A stretch of 64,000 nt of DNA, taken from assembly GCA_050287965.1 (NCBI GenBank), contig JBNKCX010000014.1, positions 1 to 64,000 on the forward strand, read 5' to 3'. Positions 42,441 through 51,960 of this stretch are shown here, in pieces. The stretch's first letter is position 1. Each line of letters begins with the position of its first letter. A program made the translations under genes and the position numbers. The stretch is from CBFDBF01 sp050287965 (GTDB lineage: Bacteria; Pseudomonadota; Gammaproteobacteria; Chromatiales; Chromatiaceae). The notes below the pieces were generated by a model, which worked only from the letters and a program-made list of their open reading frames with translations, did no database searches and was not told where the DNA came from.

Positions 42441-44453
42441 ATGAGCGAAATACTGTTACAAGTTAAAGGCCTGAAGACCTGGCTCGGGAAGGGAGAGAAC
42501 CCGGTGCGGGCCGTGGATGGTATCGACCTGGAGGTAAGGAAGGGAGAGACCTTCGCTCTGCTCGGGGAATCCGGATGCGGCAAGTCCATGTCCGCCCTTT
42601 CCATAATGCGCTTACTGCCTCCCTCGGGACGTATCGTGGAGGGCGTGGTACACCTGGGTGAAACAAATCTTCTGGATCTGCCGGAAAAGGCCATGCGCAG
42701 TGAACGTGGTGGGCGTATGGGCATGATTTTTCAGGAACCCATGACGTCGCTTAACCCGGTTCTTACTATAGGTTCCCAGATTGCCGAATCGGTTCGTATT
42801 CACGATCCCGACAGCCGCCATGACATCAACGGCCGGGTGGTCCAGCTGCTTCGATCCGTGGGTATCCCGGATCCGCAGCGGCGCCTCGGGGAGTATCCGC
42901 ATCAGCTCTCGGGCGGCATGATGCAACGGGTAATGATCGCCATGGCGCTGGCGGGACGGCCGCAACTGCTGATCGCGGATGAACCGACCACGGCTCTCGA
43001 TGTGACCATACAGGCCCAGGTCCTGTTGCTGCTGAGGGAACTGCAGCAGGAGACCGGTATGGCGATACTGCTGATCACCCATGACCTGGGGGTGGTGGCG
43101 GAGGTGGCCGACCGGGTGGCGGTGATGTATGCGGGGCAGATCGTGGAGGTGGCGACCTGTGAGCGGTTTTTCCAGGACCCCCGTCATCCCTATAGCCGAA
43201 AACTGTTTCGGTCTCTGCCCGGCGAAACCAAGCGCGGACGGCAGCTGGACGTCATCAAAGGGATGGTGCCGCCTTTAAACCAGGTGTTTTCCGGCTGCCG
43301 TTTTCTCGACCGTTGCGACAAGGCCATAGATCGCTGCGAAACCCAGGTGCCGGAGTGGCAGGAGATCGCCCCGGGGGGCGGTGTCAGGTGTCACCTGGGC
43401 ATGGAGCCCGAAGTGTCCGTCCCGGAAACCACGCCGGCCGCTTCCAGGGAGGAGCCGGGGGAGACGGTGTCCGAGTCGCTGCTGGAGGTGGACGGACTCA
43501 CGGTCCACTTTCCCATCCATAAGGGGGTATTTAAGCGGGTGGTCGGACATGTCCGCGCCGTGGACGGTGTGTCGCTGACCCTCGGTACCGGACGTACCCT
43601 CGCGCTGGTTGGCGAGTCGGGCTGCGGCAAGACCACCGTAGGGAAGGGGATACTGCAGCTGATAAAGCCGACGGCCGGCAGTGTATGCTTCAATGGTGAC
43701 GAGTTGACGCGTTCCAAGGGCGCTGAGCTGCGCCGCCATCGGGGAGATCTGCAGATCATCTTTCAGGATCCGGTGGCATCCATGAATCCGCGTATGCTGG
43801 TGCAGGATATTGTTGCGGAAGGGATGGTGGCGCAACGCATGTACGGCAGCAGGGCGGAGCGGGAGCGGCAGGTGGAAGAACTGCTGGAGAAGGTCGGGTT
43901 GCCGGCGACCGCAGCAACGCGCTACCCCCATGAATTCTCGGGTGGTCAGCGCCAGCGCATCTGCGTGGCGCGGGCACTGGCGGTTGAACCGCAACTTATC
44001 GTCTGCGACGAACCTACAAGCGCTCTGGACGTTTCGGTACAGGCGCAGATACTGAATCTGTTAAAAGCATTGCAGCATCAGCTCGGGATTTCCTACCTGT
44101 TCATTACGCACGATATCTCCGTAGTGGCTTATCTGGCGCATGAGGTGGCGGTAATGTACCTGGGGCGTATCGTAGAGAAAGGTACGGTGAAAGAGGTGCT
44201 GGAGTCTCCCGCTCATCCCTATACCCGGGCGCTGTTATCCGCGGTGCCCGTGGCGGACCCGACGAAACGAAGCAGGGTGATCCGCCTGGAAGGTGATATG
44301 CCGTCTCCGGCGGATCCTCCCAACGGTTGTCATTTTCACCCCCGTTGTTCGCAGGCGTCGGAAGAATGCAGGGTGTCTTATCCGGAGGAGTCGAGATTGA
44401 GCGGGACGCGGACCGTTTGTTGTTACAGGCCCCTGACGGGAAATGATCAGTGA
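42441..44453 (+). CDS. Fused double ATP-binding protein of a peptide ABC transporter (YejF/DppDF-like)
   Basis: A 670-residue protein containing two complete ABC ATPase domains. The first has GESGCGKSMSALS, LSGGMMQR and LLIADEPTTALD; the second (from about residue 348) has GESGCGKTTVGKG, FSGGQRQRI and LIVCDEPTSALD. Each domain ends with the oligopeptide-transporter C-terminal motif with Cys residues (CRFLDRCDKAIDRC and CHFHPRCSQASEEC). The arrangement matches YejF-type fusions. Its 3' end overlaps the convergent GAF gene by 7 bases. Confidence 0.9.
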   Translation: MSEILLQVKGLKTWLGKGENPVRAVDGIDLEVRKGETFALLGESGCGKSMSALSIMRLLPPSGRIVEGVVHLGETNLLDLPEKAMRSERGGRMGMIFQEPMTSLNPVLTIGSQIAESVRIHDPDSRHDINGRVVQLLRSVGIPDPQRRLGEYPHQLSGGMMQRVMIAMALAGRPQLLIADEPTTALDVTIQAQVLLLLRELQQETGMAILLITHDLGVVAEVADRVAVMYAGQIVEVATCERFFQDPRHPYSRKLFRSLPGETKRGRQLDVIKGMVPPLNQVFSGCRFLDRCDKAIDRCETQVPEWQEIAPGGGVRCHLGMEPEVSVPETTPAASREEPGETVSESLLEVDGLTVHFPIHKGVFKRVVGHVRAVDGVSLTLGTGRTLALVGESGCGKTTVGKGILQLIKPTAGSVCFNGDELTRSKGAELRRHRGDLQIIFQDPVASMNPRMLVQDIVAEGMVAQRMYGSRAERERQVEELLEKVGLPATAATRYPHEFSGGQRQRICVARALAVEPQLIVCDEPTSALDVSVQAQILNLLKALQHQLGISYLFITHDISVVAYLAHEVAVMYLGRIVEKGTVKEVLESPAHPYTRALLSAVPVADPTKRSRVIRLEGDMPSPADPPNGCHFHPRCSQASEECRVSYPEESRLSGTRTVCCYRPLTGNDQ

Positions 44454-45166
44454 TCCTTATAGTAGAACTCGTTCGGATTACCGCCGGACGGTGGCTCGAT
44501 ACCGTGCCGGATCATGATGTTCTGGAGCTTTTTGATCTTTTTGCCCATTTCTTCTGACAGGCGGCTGATCTCCTGCCGCAGGTATACGCTTTCGATATTC
44601 ATCTGCAGATGAAAGGCAAAGCGGCTCAGGAGCTCGATGTCCTCTTCCGTGAACTCTTTATCACCCCGCTTGTTCAGCACCTGAAGTGCCCCCACCACCT
44701 TGTTTCCGGCGACGTTGTGGATGGGAACGCAGAGTACGTTCTTGGTGGTGAAGCCGGTCTGCAGGTCAACTCTCTCGTGGGCACCCGCACTGTTATCGAT
44801 GTTGTATCTCACCACGTATTCGCCGGAGGAGATAACACTTCCGACAATGGAGTTGCTGCGCGGAACCTTGACCTGCCGTTCTTCCAGATCGGTGCCGCAA
44901 TGGAGCCAGACGCTGGAGCTCTTCGGATCCAGAATGAAGATCGAACAGCGTTCCGCCCGTAGCAGATTTGGAATAATATCGATGAAGAAATGCATCAGGT
45001 CCGGGTTACCTGTCTTTTTCCATGCCTCCTCCAGCAGGGCCTGCTTTTTCTGCAATCGCTGCAATTTACCTTCGATAACGGCCTTTACGTCGCTTCTTTT
45101 CATCCTTATGTGCCTCTCCCGCGAGGTTTCTTTAAGCTGCTGACGGTTTCTCAATAAGGTAAACAT
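44447..45166 (-). CDS. GAF domain sensor-like protein
   Basis: A 239-residue cytoplasmic protein with an N-terminal helix (KLQRLQKKQALLEEAWKK), a GAF domain at about residues 50-190 (RCSIFILDPKSSSVWLHCGTDLEERQVKVP, then KNVLCVPIHNVAGNKVVGALQVLNKRGDKEF) and a C-terminal coiled-coil-like helix (LRQEISRLSEEMGKKIKKLQNIM). No output domain is present, so it probably regulates a partner. ATG 45166 is given; ATG 45103 is an alternative start, and a TTG lies at 45175. Confidence 0.72.
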   Translation of the reverse strand: MFTLLRNRQQLKETSRERHIRMKRSDVKAVIEGKLQRLQKKQALLEEAWKKTGNPDLMHFFIDIIPNLLRAERCSIFILDPKSSSVWLHCGTDLEERQVKVPRSNSIVGSVISSGEYVVRYNIDNSAGAHERVDLQTGFTTKNVLCVPIHNVAGNKVVGALQVLNKRGDKEFTEEDIELLSRFAFHLQMNIESVYLRQEISRLSEEMGKKIKKLQNIMIRHGIEPPSGGNPNEFYYKDH

Positions 45167-45378
45167 GTTTCTCAAGCCTTAGACATCCAGATATGGAAAA
45201 TACTCCACCGGGAATCCAATTCTTCAACGGTGCTACCTTGAGTGAAGCAGAATAGGGCTATTCAGCAAGGAATGGAAACGGCATCTGTGATTAGCTTCAC
45301 GCGCCAACTGTGTGCCGTCCGACAAAGCCGGCATCGCAGGGACAATGACCACAAAAAAGCAGGGGAAACCCCGGTCGG

Positions 45379-47028
45379 TCAGAGGGTTTGGGCTGTTACG
45401 TCGACGTAGAGTTTGATGTTCTGGCCCGGTTGCAGGTATTTCCCCGGGAGCGAGTTCCAGCGTTTCAGATCAGCGATTTTGACATTAAACCGCTGTGCGA
45501 TTTTCGCCAGGGAATCGCCTTTACGTACCCGGTAACGGACCGTGCTCCGACTGCCGGGAGGTCGCACACCGGTATCGATGGACAACTGCTGCGGCGCGGT
45601 CCGTGCTGCCTGGGTGTTCTTTTTTACCCAGACTACCAGCTCCTGACCCGGACGCAGGGTATCCCGGGGGGCCATGCCGTTCCATTTGGCCAGACTGCGG
45701 TGACCCACGTCATATTTGCGTGCGATTTCCCACAGGGTTTCCCCCTGTCGAACCGTGTGCAGTATCCGGTCGCCGTTGCGTGTAGTGTTCTGGATCTTCT
45801 CTTTACGCTGATCAGCGCTCATGGCGTACTGATCGAGTTGCTTGGTGGCAACCGGGATCAGCAGGTGTTTTCCGGCCCGGATGTTTGTGCCTTTCAGTTT
45901 GTTCACCTGGCGCAGCAGGGCGACGCTGGTGCCGTGTTTTTTCGCGATCTCACCGAGGTTGTCGCCGCTTTTGATCTGGTAACGTTTCCAGCTGACCCGC
46001 TTGCCCGGATCAAGCTGCGCCAGCTTCTGTTTGAACAGTTCCGCGTTTTCCACCGGAATTGAGAGGCGATGGGGGCCGTCCGGGTCCGTCGCCCAGCGGT
46101 TAAAGCCGGGATTAAGACGGTAAAGGTCGTCCAGTTCCAACTCGGCCATCTCTGCGGCCAGAGCCAGATCGAGCTGGGATTCAATATCGACCAGGGTGAA
46201 ATAGGGTTGGTCGGCGACCGGCATCAGGGGTTGCAGTCCATGACCTTTCGGATCACTCAGTACGGCGCAGAGGGCCAGCAGCCGCGGCACATAGCTGCGG
46301 GTTTCCCGCGGGAGATCCAGCGACCAGAAATCGGTGGGCTTGCCCTTGCTTCGATTTTTCCGAATAGCGCGGTGGACGTTTCCGGAACCCGCATTGTATG
46401 CAGCCAGCGCAAGTTCCCAGTCGCCACCGAATTCGCGATTAAGGGCTTCCAGGTGGTCGAGGGCCGCGTTCGTGGCGGCTACCACATCCCGGCGGCCGTC
46501 ATACCACCAGTTCTGCTTCAGGCCGTATCTTTTGCCGGTAGCGGGTATGAACTGCCAGAGTCCGGCAGCCCGTCCATGGGAATAGGCAAAGGGTTGATAA
46601 GCGCTCTCAACCGCAGGCAGCAGTGCCAGCTCCATCGGCATACCCCGTTGTTCAATCTCCGTTGCAATGTGATAAATATAGGGTTTGGCCCGGTCCTGAA
46701 GTCTGATCAGGTACTCCTGGTGCTGCTCGAACCATTCGATCTCCCGGGCAACACGGGGATGCTCAGGGACTGAGAGCACGAACCCCCCACGGATCCGGTT
46801 CCAGACCGTCCGTCCCGCCGGAGCAGTTGCAAAGGGATTGAATCCGGACGGCGCCGCCTGCTCCCTCAGCCGGGGTTCCGCCGTCGAATCCCTGCCGGCG
46901 GTGGAATCGTCCTCCCTGGCGGTGGTATCGCCGGCGGCGCTCACCGGAAGATGGGCGTTGCATCCGGAGAGGGCTATTACGGAGCACAGTGCGAGGGTGA
47001 CGTGGATGAACTGTTTTTTTGCCGACAT
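45379..47028 (-). CDS. mltD: Membrane-bound lytic transglycosylase D
   Basis: A 549-residue lipoprotein (lipobox IALSGC near residue 22). The SLT catalytic domain is at about residues 90-240 (LLPAVESAYQPFAYSHGRAAGLWQFIPATGKRYGL, with the catalytic Glu of the VES motif). Three LysM repeats follow at about 355-395, 430-470 and 500-540 (SGDNLGEIAKKHGT, QGETLWEIARKYDV, KGDSLAKIAQRFNV), which bind peptidoglycan. It cleaves cell-wall glycan strands in the periplasm. ATG 47028 fits the signal; longer upstream frames are not supported. Confidence 0.93.
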   Translation of the reverse strand: MSAKKQFIHVTLALCSVIALSGCNAHLPVSAAGDTTAREDDSTAGRDSTAEPRLREQAAPSGFNPFATAPAGRTVWNRIRGGFVLSVPEHPRVAREIEWFEQHQEYLIRLQDRAKPYIYHIATEIEQRGMPMELALLPAVESAYQPFAYSHGRAAGLWQFIPATGKRYGLKQNWWYDGRRDVVAATNAALDHLEALNREFGGDWELALAAYNAGSGNVHRAIRKNRSKGKPTDFWSLDLPRETRSYVPRLLALCAVLSDPKGHGLQPLMPVADQPYFTLVDIESQLDLALAAEMAELELDDLYRLNPGFNRWATDPDGPHRLSIPVENAELFKQKLAQLDPGKRVSWKRYQIKSGDNLGEIAKKHGTSVALLRQVNKLKGTNIRAGKHLLIPVATKQLDQYAMSADQRKEKIQNTTRNGDRILHTVRQGETLWEIARKYDVGHRSLAKWNGMAPRDTLRPGQELVVWVKKNTQAARTAPQQLSIDTGVRPPGSRSTVRYRVRKGDSLAKIAQRFNVKIADLKRWNSLPGKYLQPGQNIKLYVDVTAQTL

Positions 47029-47185
47029 GGGGAGTGTGTGCCTTCGGACGGATCCTGTGATGGGCTTGCAAACCCTGAAACTATACTGGAGCGATAATCC
47101 TTTTTCCAGGTACCTCCCTGGGGACATATTTTTAAGTTAGACGCCATGACGTGAAAAGTGGAAGAGGGTATGCTTCCCCTAAGCT

Positions 47186-47962
47186 ATGAAACGTGACCCT
47201 TTTTGCAGATCCGAGTCCAATGTCTGCCGACGATTAGAGCAGTGGACGGACGAATTGCCGGGAAAATACCTTCTCGAACAGGAGCTTACCGTGCTTGAGC
47301 GTCTGTTGCCGGATCTGTTCGGGTATTACCTGATACAGCTCGGATTGGGGAAGATCAGCGATCGCATACGTCAGGTCAGCAGGATCCGCAACCATCTGCT
47401 GCTGGACCCGCCGGGACAGCAGTCTCCGGTTCCGGCCCATATTCAGGCGGATTTCCTGCGTTTACCGATCGCCACCGACTCCGTGGACGTGGTGCTCCTC
47501 CCCCATACCCTGGATTTTGTGGCCGATCCCCACCAGCTCCTGAGGGAGGTGGAGCGGATTTTGATCCCGGAGGGACGTGTGATCGTTTTCGGCCTCAGTC
47601 CCTGGGGTATCTGGGGGATATGGAAACTACTTTTAGGGCGAACGGGCAGGGTTCCCTGGTGTGCGCAGTTCGTTTCCCAGCGGCGGCTGAACGACTGGCT
47701 GTCGCTTCTGGGATTTGAGGTGGAGGTTACCGAACCTCTGATGTTCAGGCCGCCCCTGCGCAACGAGACCGTCATGAGTAATCTGGAGTTGTTGGAACGG
47801 GCGGGCCGGCGTTTCTGGCCGGCTCTTTGCAACGGCTATGTGATGCAGGCGGTGCGGCGGGTTTCCACCCTGACCCCCGTGGATCCCAGATGGAAAAAGA
47901 GGCGAAGCGTGTTCGCCGGGGGCGTGATCGAACCGAGCACCAGGAGTACTTCCGGTGTCTGA
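47186..47962 (+). CDS. Class I SAM-dependent methyltransferase (YafS-like)
   Basis: A 258-residue protein with a Rossmann methyltransferase core: DFLRLPIATDSVDVVLLPHTLDFVADPHQLLREVERILIPEGRVIVFGLSPWG matches motifs II to IV. The upstream SAM-binding Gly-rich strand is weak. It sits between mltD (divergent) and rnhA, the place occupied by yafS in E. coli; gloB is not present next to it. The methyl acceptor is unknown. The end overlaps rnhA by 8 bases. Confidence 0.75.
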   Translation: MKRDPFCRSESNVCRRLEQWTDELPGKYLLEQELTVLERLLPDLFGYYLIQLGLGKISDRIRQVSRIRNHLLLDPPGQQSPVPAHIQADFLRLPIATDSVDVVLLPHTLDFVADPHQLLREVERILIPEGRVIVFGLSPWGIWGIWKLLLGRTGRVPWCAQFVSQRRLNDWLSLLGFEVEVTEPLMFRPPLRNETVMSNLELLERAGRRFWPALCNGYVMQAVRRVSTLTPVDPRWKKRRSVFAGGVIEPSTRSTSGV

Positions 47963-48401
47963 TCGGGTCGAGATCTTTACCGACGGAGCCTGTCGCGGAA
48001 ACCCGGGCCCGGGTGGCTGGGGTGCGCTGCTGAGATACCGCGGTACCGAGAAGCAGCTGTATGGCGGAGAGCGGGAGACGACCAACAACAGGATGGAGCT
48101 GCTGGCGGTAATCCAGGGTCTGCGTGCGTTGAACAGATCCTCCAGGGTACGGATTACCACCGATTCCCAGTATGTAAAAAACGGTATTACCGCATGGATT
48201 CACAACTGGAAACGCAACGGATGGAAGACGGCCAATAAAAAGCCGGTCAAGAATGATGATCTCTGGCGCCTGCTCGACCAGGAGGTAGGCCGGCACCATG
48301 TGGAGTGGGCCTGGGTAAAGGGTCACAGCGGCCATCCGGAGAACGAACTGGCGGACCGGTTGGCGAACAAAGGGATCGACGAATTAAGGTCGGGCGGTTA
48401 G
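47955..48401 (+). CDS. rnhA: Ribonuclease HI
   Basis: A 148-residue RNase H with the four catalytic acidic residues in their usual motifs: FTDGACRGNPGPGGWG (Asp about 8), TNNRMEL (Glu about 46), TTDSQYVKNGI (Asp about 68) and HPENELADRLAN (Asp about 132). It degrades RNA in RNA-DNA hybrids. GTG 47955 overlaps the preceding gene, which also forms a conserved neighbourhood with dnaQ downstream. Confidence 0.95.
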   Translation: MSDRVEIFTDGACRGNPGPGGWGALLRYRGTEKQLYGGERETTNNRMELLAVIQGLRALNRSSRVRITTDSQYVKNGITAWIHNWKRNGWKTANKKPVKNDDLWRLLDQEVGRHHVEWAWVKGHSGHPENELADRLANKGIDELRSGG

Positions 48402-48476
48402 GGGCAAGCGCCAGGGATCCAGCTGCTGGCGGGTTTCCTGGAATTGGCTTTTGTCTCCTCCGGCGTCTTCCTCGAC

Positions 48477-48504
48477 AACTGATAACTGATAACTGATAAC
48501 TGAT
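48477..48504 (+). repeat. Heptamer tandem repeat (AACTGAT x4)
   Basis: Four perfect copies of the 7-base unit aactgat lie directly between rnhA and dnaQ, followed by a degenerate copy. It belongs with two other heptamer arrays in this window (51819-51853 and 51901-51940). There is no coding meaning in any frame. Confidence 0.9.
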
Positions 48505-48513
48505 AATTGACTT

Positions 48514-49242
48514 ATGCGCCAAATCATTCTGGATACGGAAACCACCGGCCTGGAGCCGGAGCAGGGGCACCGCATCATTGAGATCGGTTGCGTGGAGCAG
48601 ATCGACCGACGCCTGACCGGCAACAATTTCCATCAGTACCTGCAGCCGGATCGGGAAATCGACGATGCGGCGATCGAGGTGCACGGCATAACCAACGAGT
48701 TCCTCACGGATAAACCCAGGTTCGGGGATATCGCTACGGATTTCATCGAATATATCAGGGGGGCGGAGCTGATTATTCATAACGCTCCGTTCGACGTGGG
48801 ATTTATCAACTACGAGCTGTCCAGACTGAACGGAGACTGGCAGCAACTCGGCGACTATTGCACCGTTACCGATACCCTGGTTATGGCGAAAAAGATGCAT
48901 CCGGGGCAGCGCAACAGCCTCGATGCGCTATGCAAGCGCTACGAAATCGACAACAGTCACCGGGAGTTGCATGGCGCGCTGCTTGACGCGGAGATCCTGG
49001 CGGATGTCTATCTGGCCATGACCGGCGGTCAGGCTGCCCTGAAGCTGGACGGTTTCACCAGCGGAATCGCCGGCATGGCGGAGCACCCGGTGCGCAGGCT
49101 GGAGGGCGATCGGCCCCGATTGCGGGTAATTCGGGCAAGTGAGGCGGAGCTGCAGGCCCACAGTTCCAGCCTGGATAGTATTAAGCAGGCAAGCGGTGCC
49201 GCGTTATGGCGTTCCAGGGACGATGCGGGGTTCGGGGAGTGA
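48514..49242 (+). CDS. dnaQ: DNA polymerase III epsilon subunit
   Basis: A 242-residue proofreading exonuclease with the DEDDh motifs: LDTETTGLEPEQGHRIIEIG (Exo I, Asp and Glu), HNAPFDVGFINYEL (Exo II), and HRELHGALLDAEILADVY (Exo III, His and Asp). The C-terminal ~60 residues, including a segment that usually binds the alpha subunit, follow. It belongs to the DNA replication core. It lies close after rnhA. Confidence 0.95.
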   Translation: MRQIILDTETTGLEPEQGHRIIEIGCVEQIDRRLTGNNFHQYLQPDREIDDAAIEVHGITNEFLTDKPRFGDIATDFIEYIRGAELIIHNAPFDVGFINYELSRLNGDWQQLGDYCTVTDTLVMAKKMHPGQRNSLDALCKRYEIDNSHRELHGALLDAEILADVYLAMTGGQAALKLDGFTSGIAGMAEHPVRRLEGDRPRLRVIRASEAELQAHSSSLDSIKQASGAALWRSRDDAGFGE

Positions 49243-49328
49243 AGAAAACGCGGGTTCCGTTGTGGAAAGCGGATGGTTCTGGTACCTTGTAATCCCGTCC
49301 GGTTCATCACCTTTTTCAAGCAGGCTTC

Positions 49329-50975
49329 ATGAGCAAATTCATATTTATCACGGGCGGTGTGGTCTCTTCCCTTGGGAAGGGTATCGCCTCCGCATCCTTG
49401 GGTGCCCTACTGGAGGCAAGGGGCCTTAAAATCACCATGATCAAGCTGGATCCCTATATCAACGTGGATCCCGGCACTATGAGCCCGTTTCAGCATGGCG
49501 AGGTGTTCGTCACCGAGGACGGGGCGGAGACCGACCTGGACCTGGGTCATTACGAGCGTTTCGTCCGTACCACCATGGGGCGGAATAACAATTTCACCAC
49601 CGGCCAGATCTACGAAAACGTAATTCGTAAGGAGCGGCGCGGGGATTATCTTGGCGGTACGGTCCAGGTGATCCCCCACATCACCAACGAGATCAAGGAG
49701 AGCGTGCTGTTGGGGGCCGACGATGCCGACGTGACCCTGGTGGAAATCGGCGGAACCGTGGGTGACATCGAGTCCCTGCCGTTTCTGGAGGCGATCCGGC
49801 AGATGGGCGTGGAGTTGGGCCACGATAACACCCTGTTCATGCATCTTACGCTGGTTCCCTATATCTCCACCTCCAAGGAGATCAAGACCAAGCCGACCCA
49901 GCACTCGGTGAAGGAACTACGCTCCATCGGTATCCAGCCGGACGTGCTGTTGTGCCGCGCCGATCGCCCCCTGCCGGACGGAGAGCGGAAAAAGATCGCT
50001 TTGTTTACCAACGTCCCCGAGCAGGCGGTCATCTCGGCGGTGGATGCGGACAATATCTATCGTATACCCCTGATGTTTCATGAACAGTTCCTGGACGAAA
50101 TCGTGGTCCGCCATTTGCGGCTTGATGTGCCGGCCGCGGATCTGAGCGAGTGGCGGAGTGTTATCGACGGACTGGAGCAACCGGACGGCGAGGTGTGCGT
50201 AGCTATGGTCGGCAAGTACATGCACCTGACGGAGGCCTATAAGAGTCTTTCCGAAGCCCTGATACATGCCGGTATTCACACCCGCACCCAGGTCAATATC
50301 GAATATATCGATTCGGAGGAGGTCGAAGCGAAGGGTGTGGAGCGACTCTATGGGATGGACGCCATCCTGGTTCCGGGCGGTTTCGGGGAACGGGGGGTGG
50401 AAGGCAAAATCGCGGCGGTGCGGTACGCCCGGGAGAACGGAATACCCTACCTCGGTATCTGTCTCGGGATGCAGGTGGCGGTGATCGAGTATGCCCGCGA
50501 TGTGGCCGGGCTTGAAGGGGCGCAGAGTACGGAGTTCAATAAGAATTCGCCGCATCCGGTTATCGCGTTGATTACCGAATGGTTGGACGCGGACGGCCAT
50601 ATCGAGGTCCGTAGCGAGGATTCCGACTTAGGCGGCACCATGCGCCTGGGGGGGCAGGAGTGTCGGCTGGTGGAGGGCAGTGTGGCCCGCGAACTCTACG
50701 GCCGCGAGATCATTGTCGAACGCCATCGTCACCGCTACGAATTCAATAACACCTATCTCAAGACCCTGGAAAAGGCGGGACTCAGGGTCTCCGGTCGTTC
50801 CACCGACGGCAAACTGGTGGAGATGGTGGAAATACCCGATCATCCCTGGTTCGTGGCCTGTCAGTTCCATCCGGAATTCACCTCCACCCCGAGGGATGGG
50901 CACCCCTTGTTTACCGGGTTCATCCAGGCCGCCCGCAGCCACCAGCAGGAAAAGGAAACGGCGGAAGCGATATGA
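49329..50975 (+). CDS. pyrG: CTP synthase
   Basis: A 548-residue enzyme of normal length. The synthetase domain starts with FITGGVVSSLGKGIASASLGALLEARG, a P-loop-like phosphate site. The C-terminal glutamine amidotransferase domain has the catalytic Cys in YLGICLGMQ and the paired His-Glu in QFHPEFTSTP. It makes CTP from UTP, ATP and glutamine. Its stop overlaps the start of kdsA (ATGA), so both are cotranscribed. Confidence 0.97.
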   Translation: MSKFIFITGGVVSSLGKGIASASLGALLEARGLKITMIKLDPYINVDPGTMSPFQHGEVFVTEDGAETDLDLGHYERFVRTTMGRNNNFTTGQIYENVIRKERRGDYLGGTVQVIPHITNEIKESVLLGADDADVTLVEIGGTVGDIESLPFLEAIRQMGVELGHDNTLFMHLTLVPYISTSKEIKTKPTQHSVKELRSIGIQPDVLLCRADRPLPDGERKKIALFTNVPEQAVISAVDADNIYRIPLMFHEQFLDEIVVRHLRLDVPAADLSEWRSVIDGLEQPDGEVCVAMVGKYMHLTEAYKSLSEALIHAGIHTRTQVNIEYIDSEEVEAKGVERLYGMDAILVPGGFGERGVEGKIAAVRYARENGIPYLGICLGMQVAVIEYARDVAGLEGAQSTEFNKNSPHPVIALITEWLDADGHIEVRSEDSDLGGTMRLGGQECRLVEGSVARELYGREIIVERHRHRYEFNNTYLKTLEKAGLRVSGRSTDGKLVEMVEIPDHPWFVACQFHPEFTSTPRDGHPLFTGFIQAARSHQQEKETAEAI

Positions 50976-51802
50976 AACTCTGCGGGTTTCGGATAGGACT
51001 GGATCGTCCGCTCTTTCTCATCGCCGGCCCCTGCGTGATCGAAAGTGAACAACTGGCCCTGGATACCGCCGGCAGCCTGAAAGAGATTGCCGATCAGGTC
51101 GGTATACCCTTCATCTATAAATCCTCCTTCGACAAGGCCAACCGCTCTTCTGTGGAGAGCTTTCGCGGTCCCGGCGCCGAGGAGGGGTTATACATCCTGG
51201 AGAAAGTGCGGAAGCAGGTCGGTGTTCCGGTATTGACCGATGTGCACGAAGACACACCGCTGGCGGAGGTGGCCAGCGTGGTCGATGTGTTGCAGACGCC
51301 GGCACTGCTTTGCCGTCAGACCAACTTCATACAGGCGGTGGCCTCCCAGGGACGCCCGGTGAATCTCAAGAAAGGGCAGTTTCTCGCCCCTTGGGATATG
51401 GCGCGGGTGGTGGAGAAGGCTCGGGCCGCGGGCAATGAGCAGATCATGGTCTGCGAGCGCGGGGCCTCCTTTGGCTACAATAACCTGGTATCCGACATGC
51501 GTTCCCTGGCGGTACTGCGGGATACCGGTTGTCCGGTGATCTTCGACGCCACCCATTCCGTACAATTACCCGGAGGTCAGGGAGATCGTTCCGGGGGGCA
51601 GCGGGAGTTTGTCCCGGTGCTGGCGCGGGCAGCGGTGGCGGCAGGCATTTCCGGTCTGTTTATGGAGACCCATCCGGACCCCGAAGAGGCCCTTTGTGAC
51701 GGGCCCAACTCCTGGCCGCTGGAACGGCTGCGGGAGCTTCTCGAGACCCTGGTTGAACTGGATAAGACGGTGAAGGCCAGGGGGTTTGTTGAAATCAGTT
51801 AG
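50972..51802 (+). CDS. kdsA: 3-deoxy-D-manno-octulosonate 8-phosphate synthase
   Basis: A 276-residue enzyme of the KDO-8-P synthase family: FLIAGPCVIESEQLALDTA, FIYKSSFDKANRSS, PVLTDVHED, CERGASFGYNNLV, FDATHSVQLPGG and FMETHPDPEEALCDGPN. It joins phosphoenolpyruvate and arabinose 5-phosphate to start the KDO part of lipopolysaccharide. Length is typical. It is followed by a 158-base segment with two heptamer repeats before eno. Confidence 0.96.
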   Translation: MKLCGFRIGLDRPLFLIAGPCVIESEQLALDTAGSLKEIADQVGIPFIYKSSFDKANRSSVESFRGPGAEEGLYILEKVRKQVGVPVLTDVHEDTPLAEVASVVDVLQTPALLCRQTNFIQAVASQGRPVNLKKGQFLAPWDMARVVEKARAAGNEQIMVCERGASFGYNNLVSDMRSLAVLRDTGCPVIFDATHSVQLPGGQGDRSGGQREFVPVLARAAVAAGISGLFMETHPDPEEALCDGPNSWPLERLRELLETLVELDKTVKARGFVEIS

Positions 51803-51818
51803 AAGTAATTAAGTAAGT

Positions 51819-51853
51819 AGTTAGAAGTTAGAAGTTAGAAGTTAGAAGTTAGA
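51819..51853 (+). repeat. Heptamer tandem repeat (AGTTAGA x5)
   Basis: Five perfect copies of agttaga lie between kdsA and eno, with degenerate copies on both sides. It faces a second heptamer array of different sequence 48 bases further on. No coding function is visible. Confidence 0.9.
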
Positions 51854-51900
51854 AGTAGGAAGTATGGGGTGGATGATTAAGTTTAGGGTATCCTGTTTGG

Positions 51901-51940
51901 AAACTTCAAACTTCAAACTTCAAACTTCAAACTTCAAACT
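51901..51940 (+). repeat. Heptamer tandem repeat (AAACTTC x5)
   Basis: Five perfect copies of aaacttc plus a partial copy lie just upstream of eno, about 20 bases before its start codon. Together with the array at 51819, it fills most of the kdsA-eno gap. Whether it affects eno expression is unknown. Confidence 0.9.
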
Positions 51941-51960
51941 AACCAACACGGAGACCAAAG

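Noticed and set aside
51819..51940. Possible CRISPR array
   Set aside because: The 7-base units have no spacers and no Cas genes are nearby; they are plain tandem repeats.
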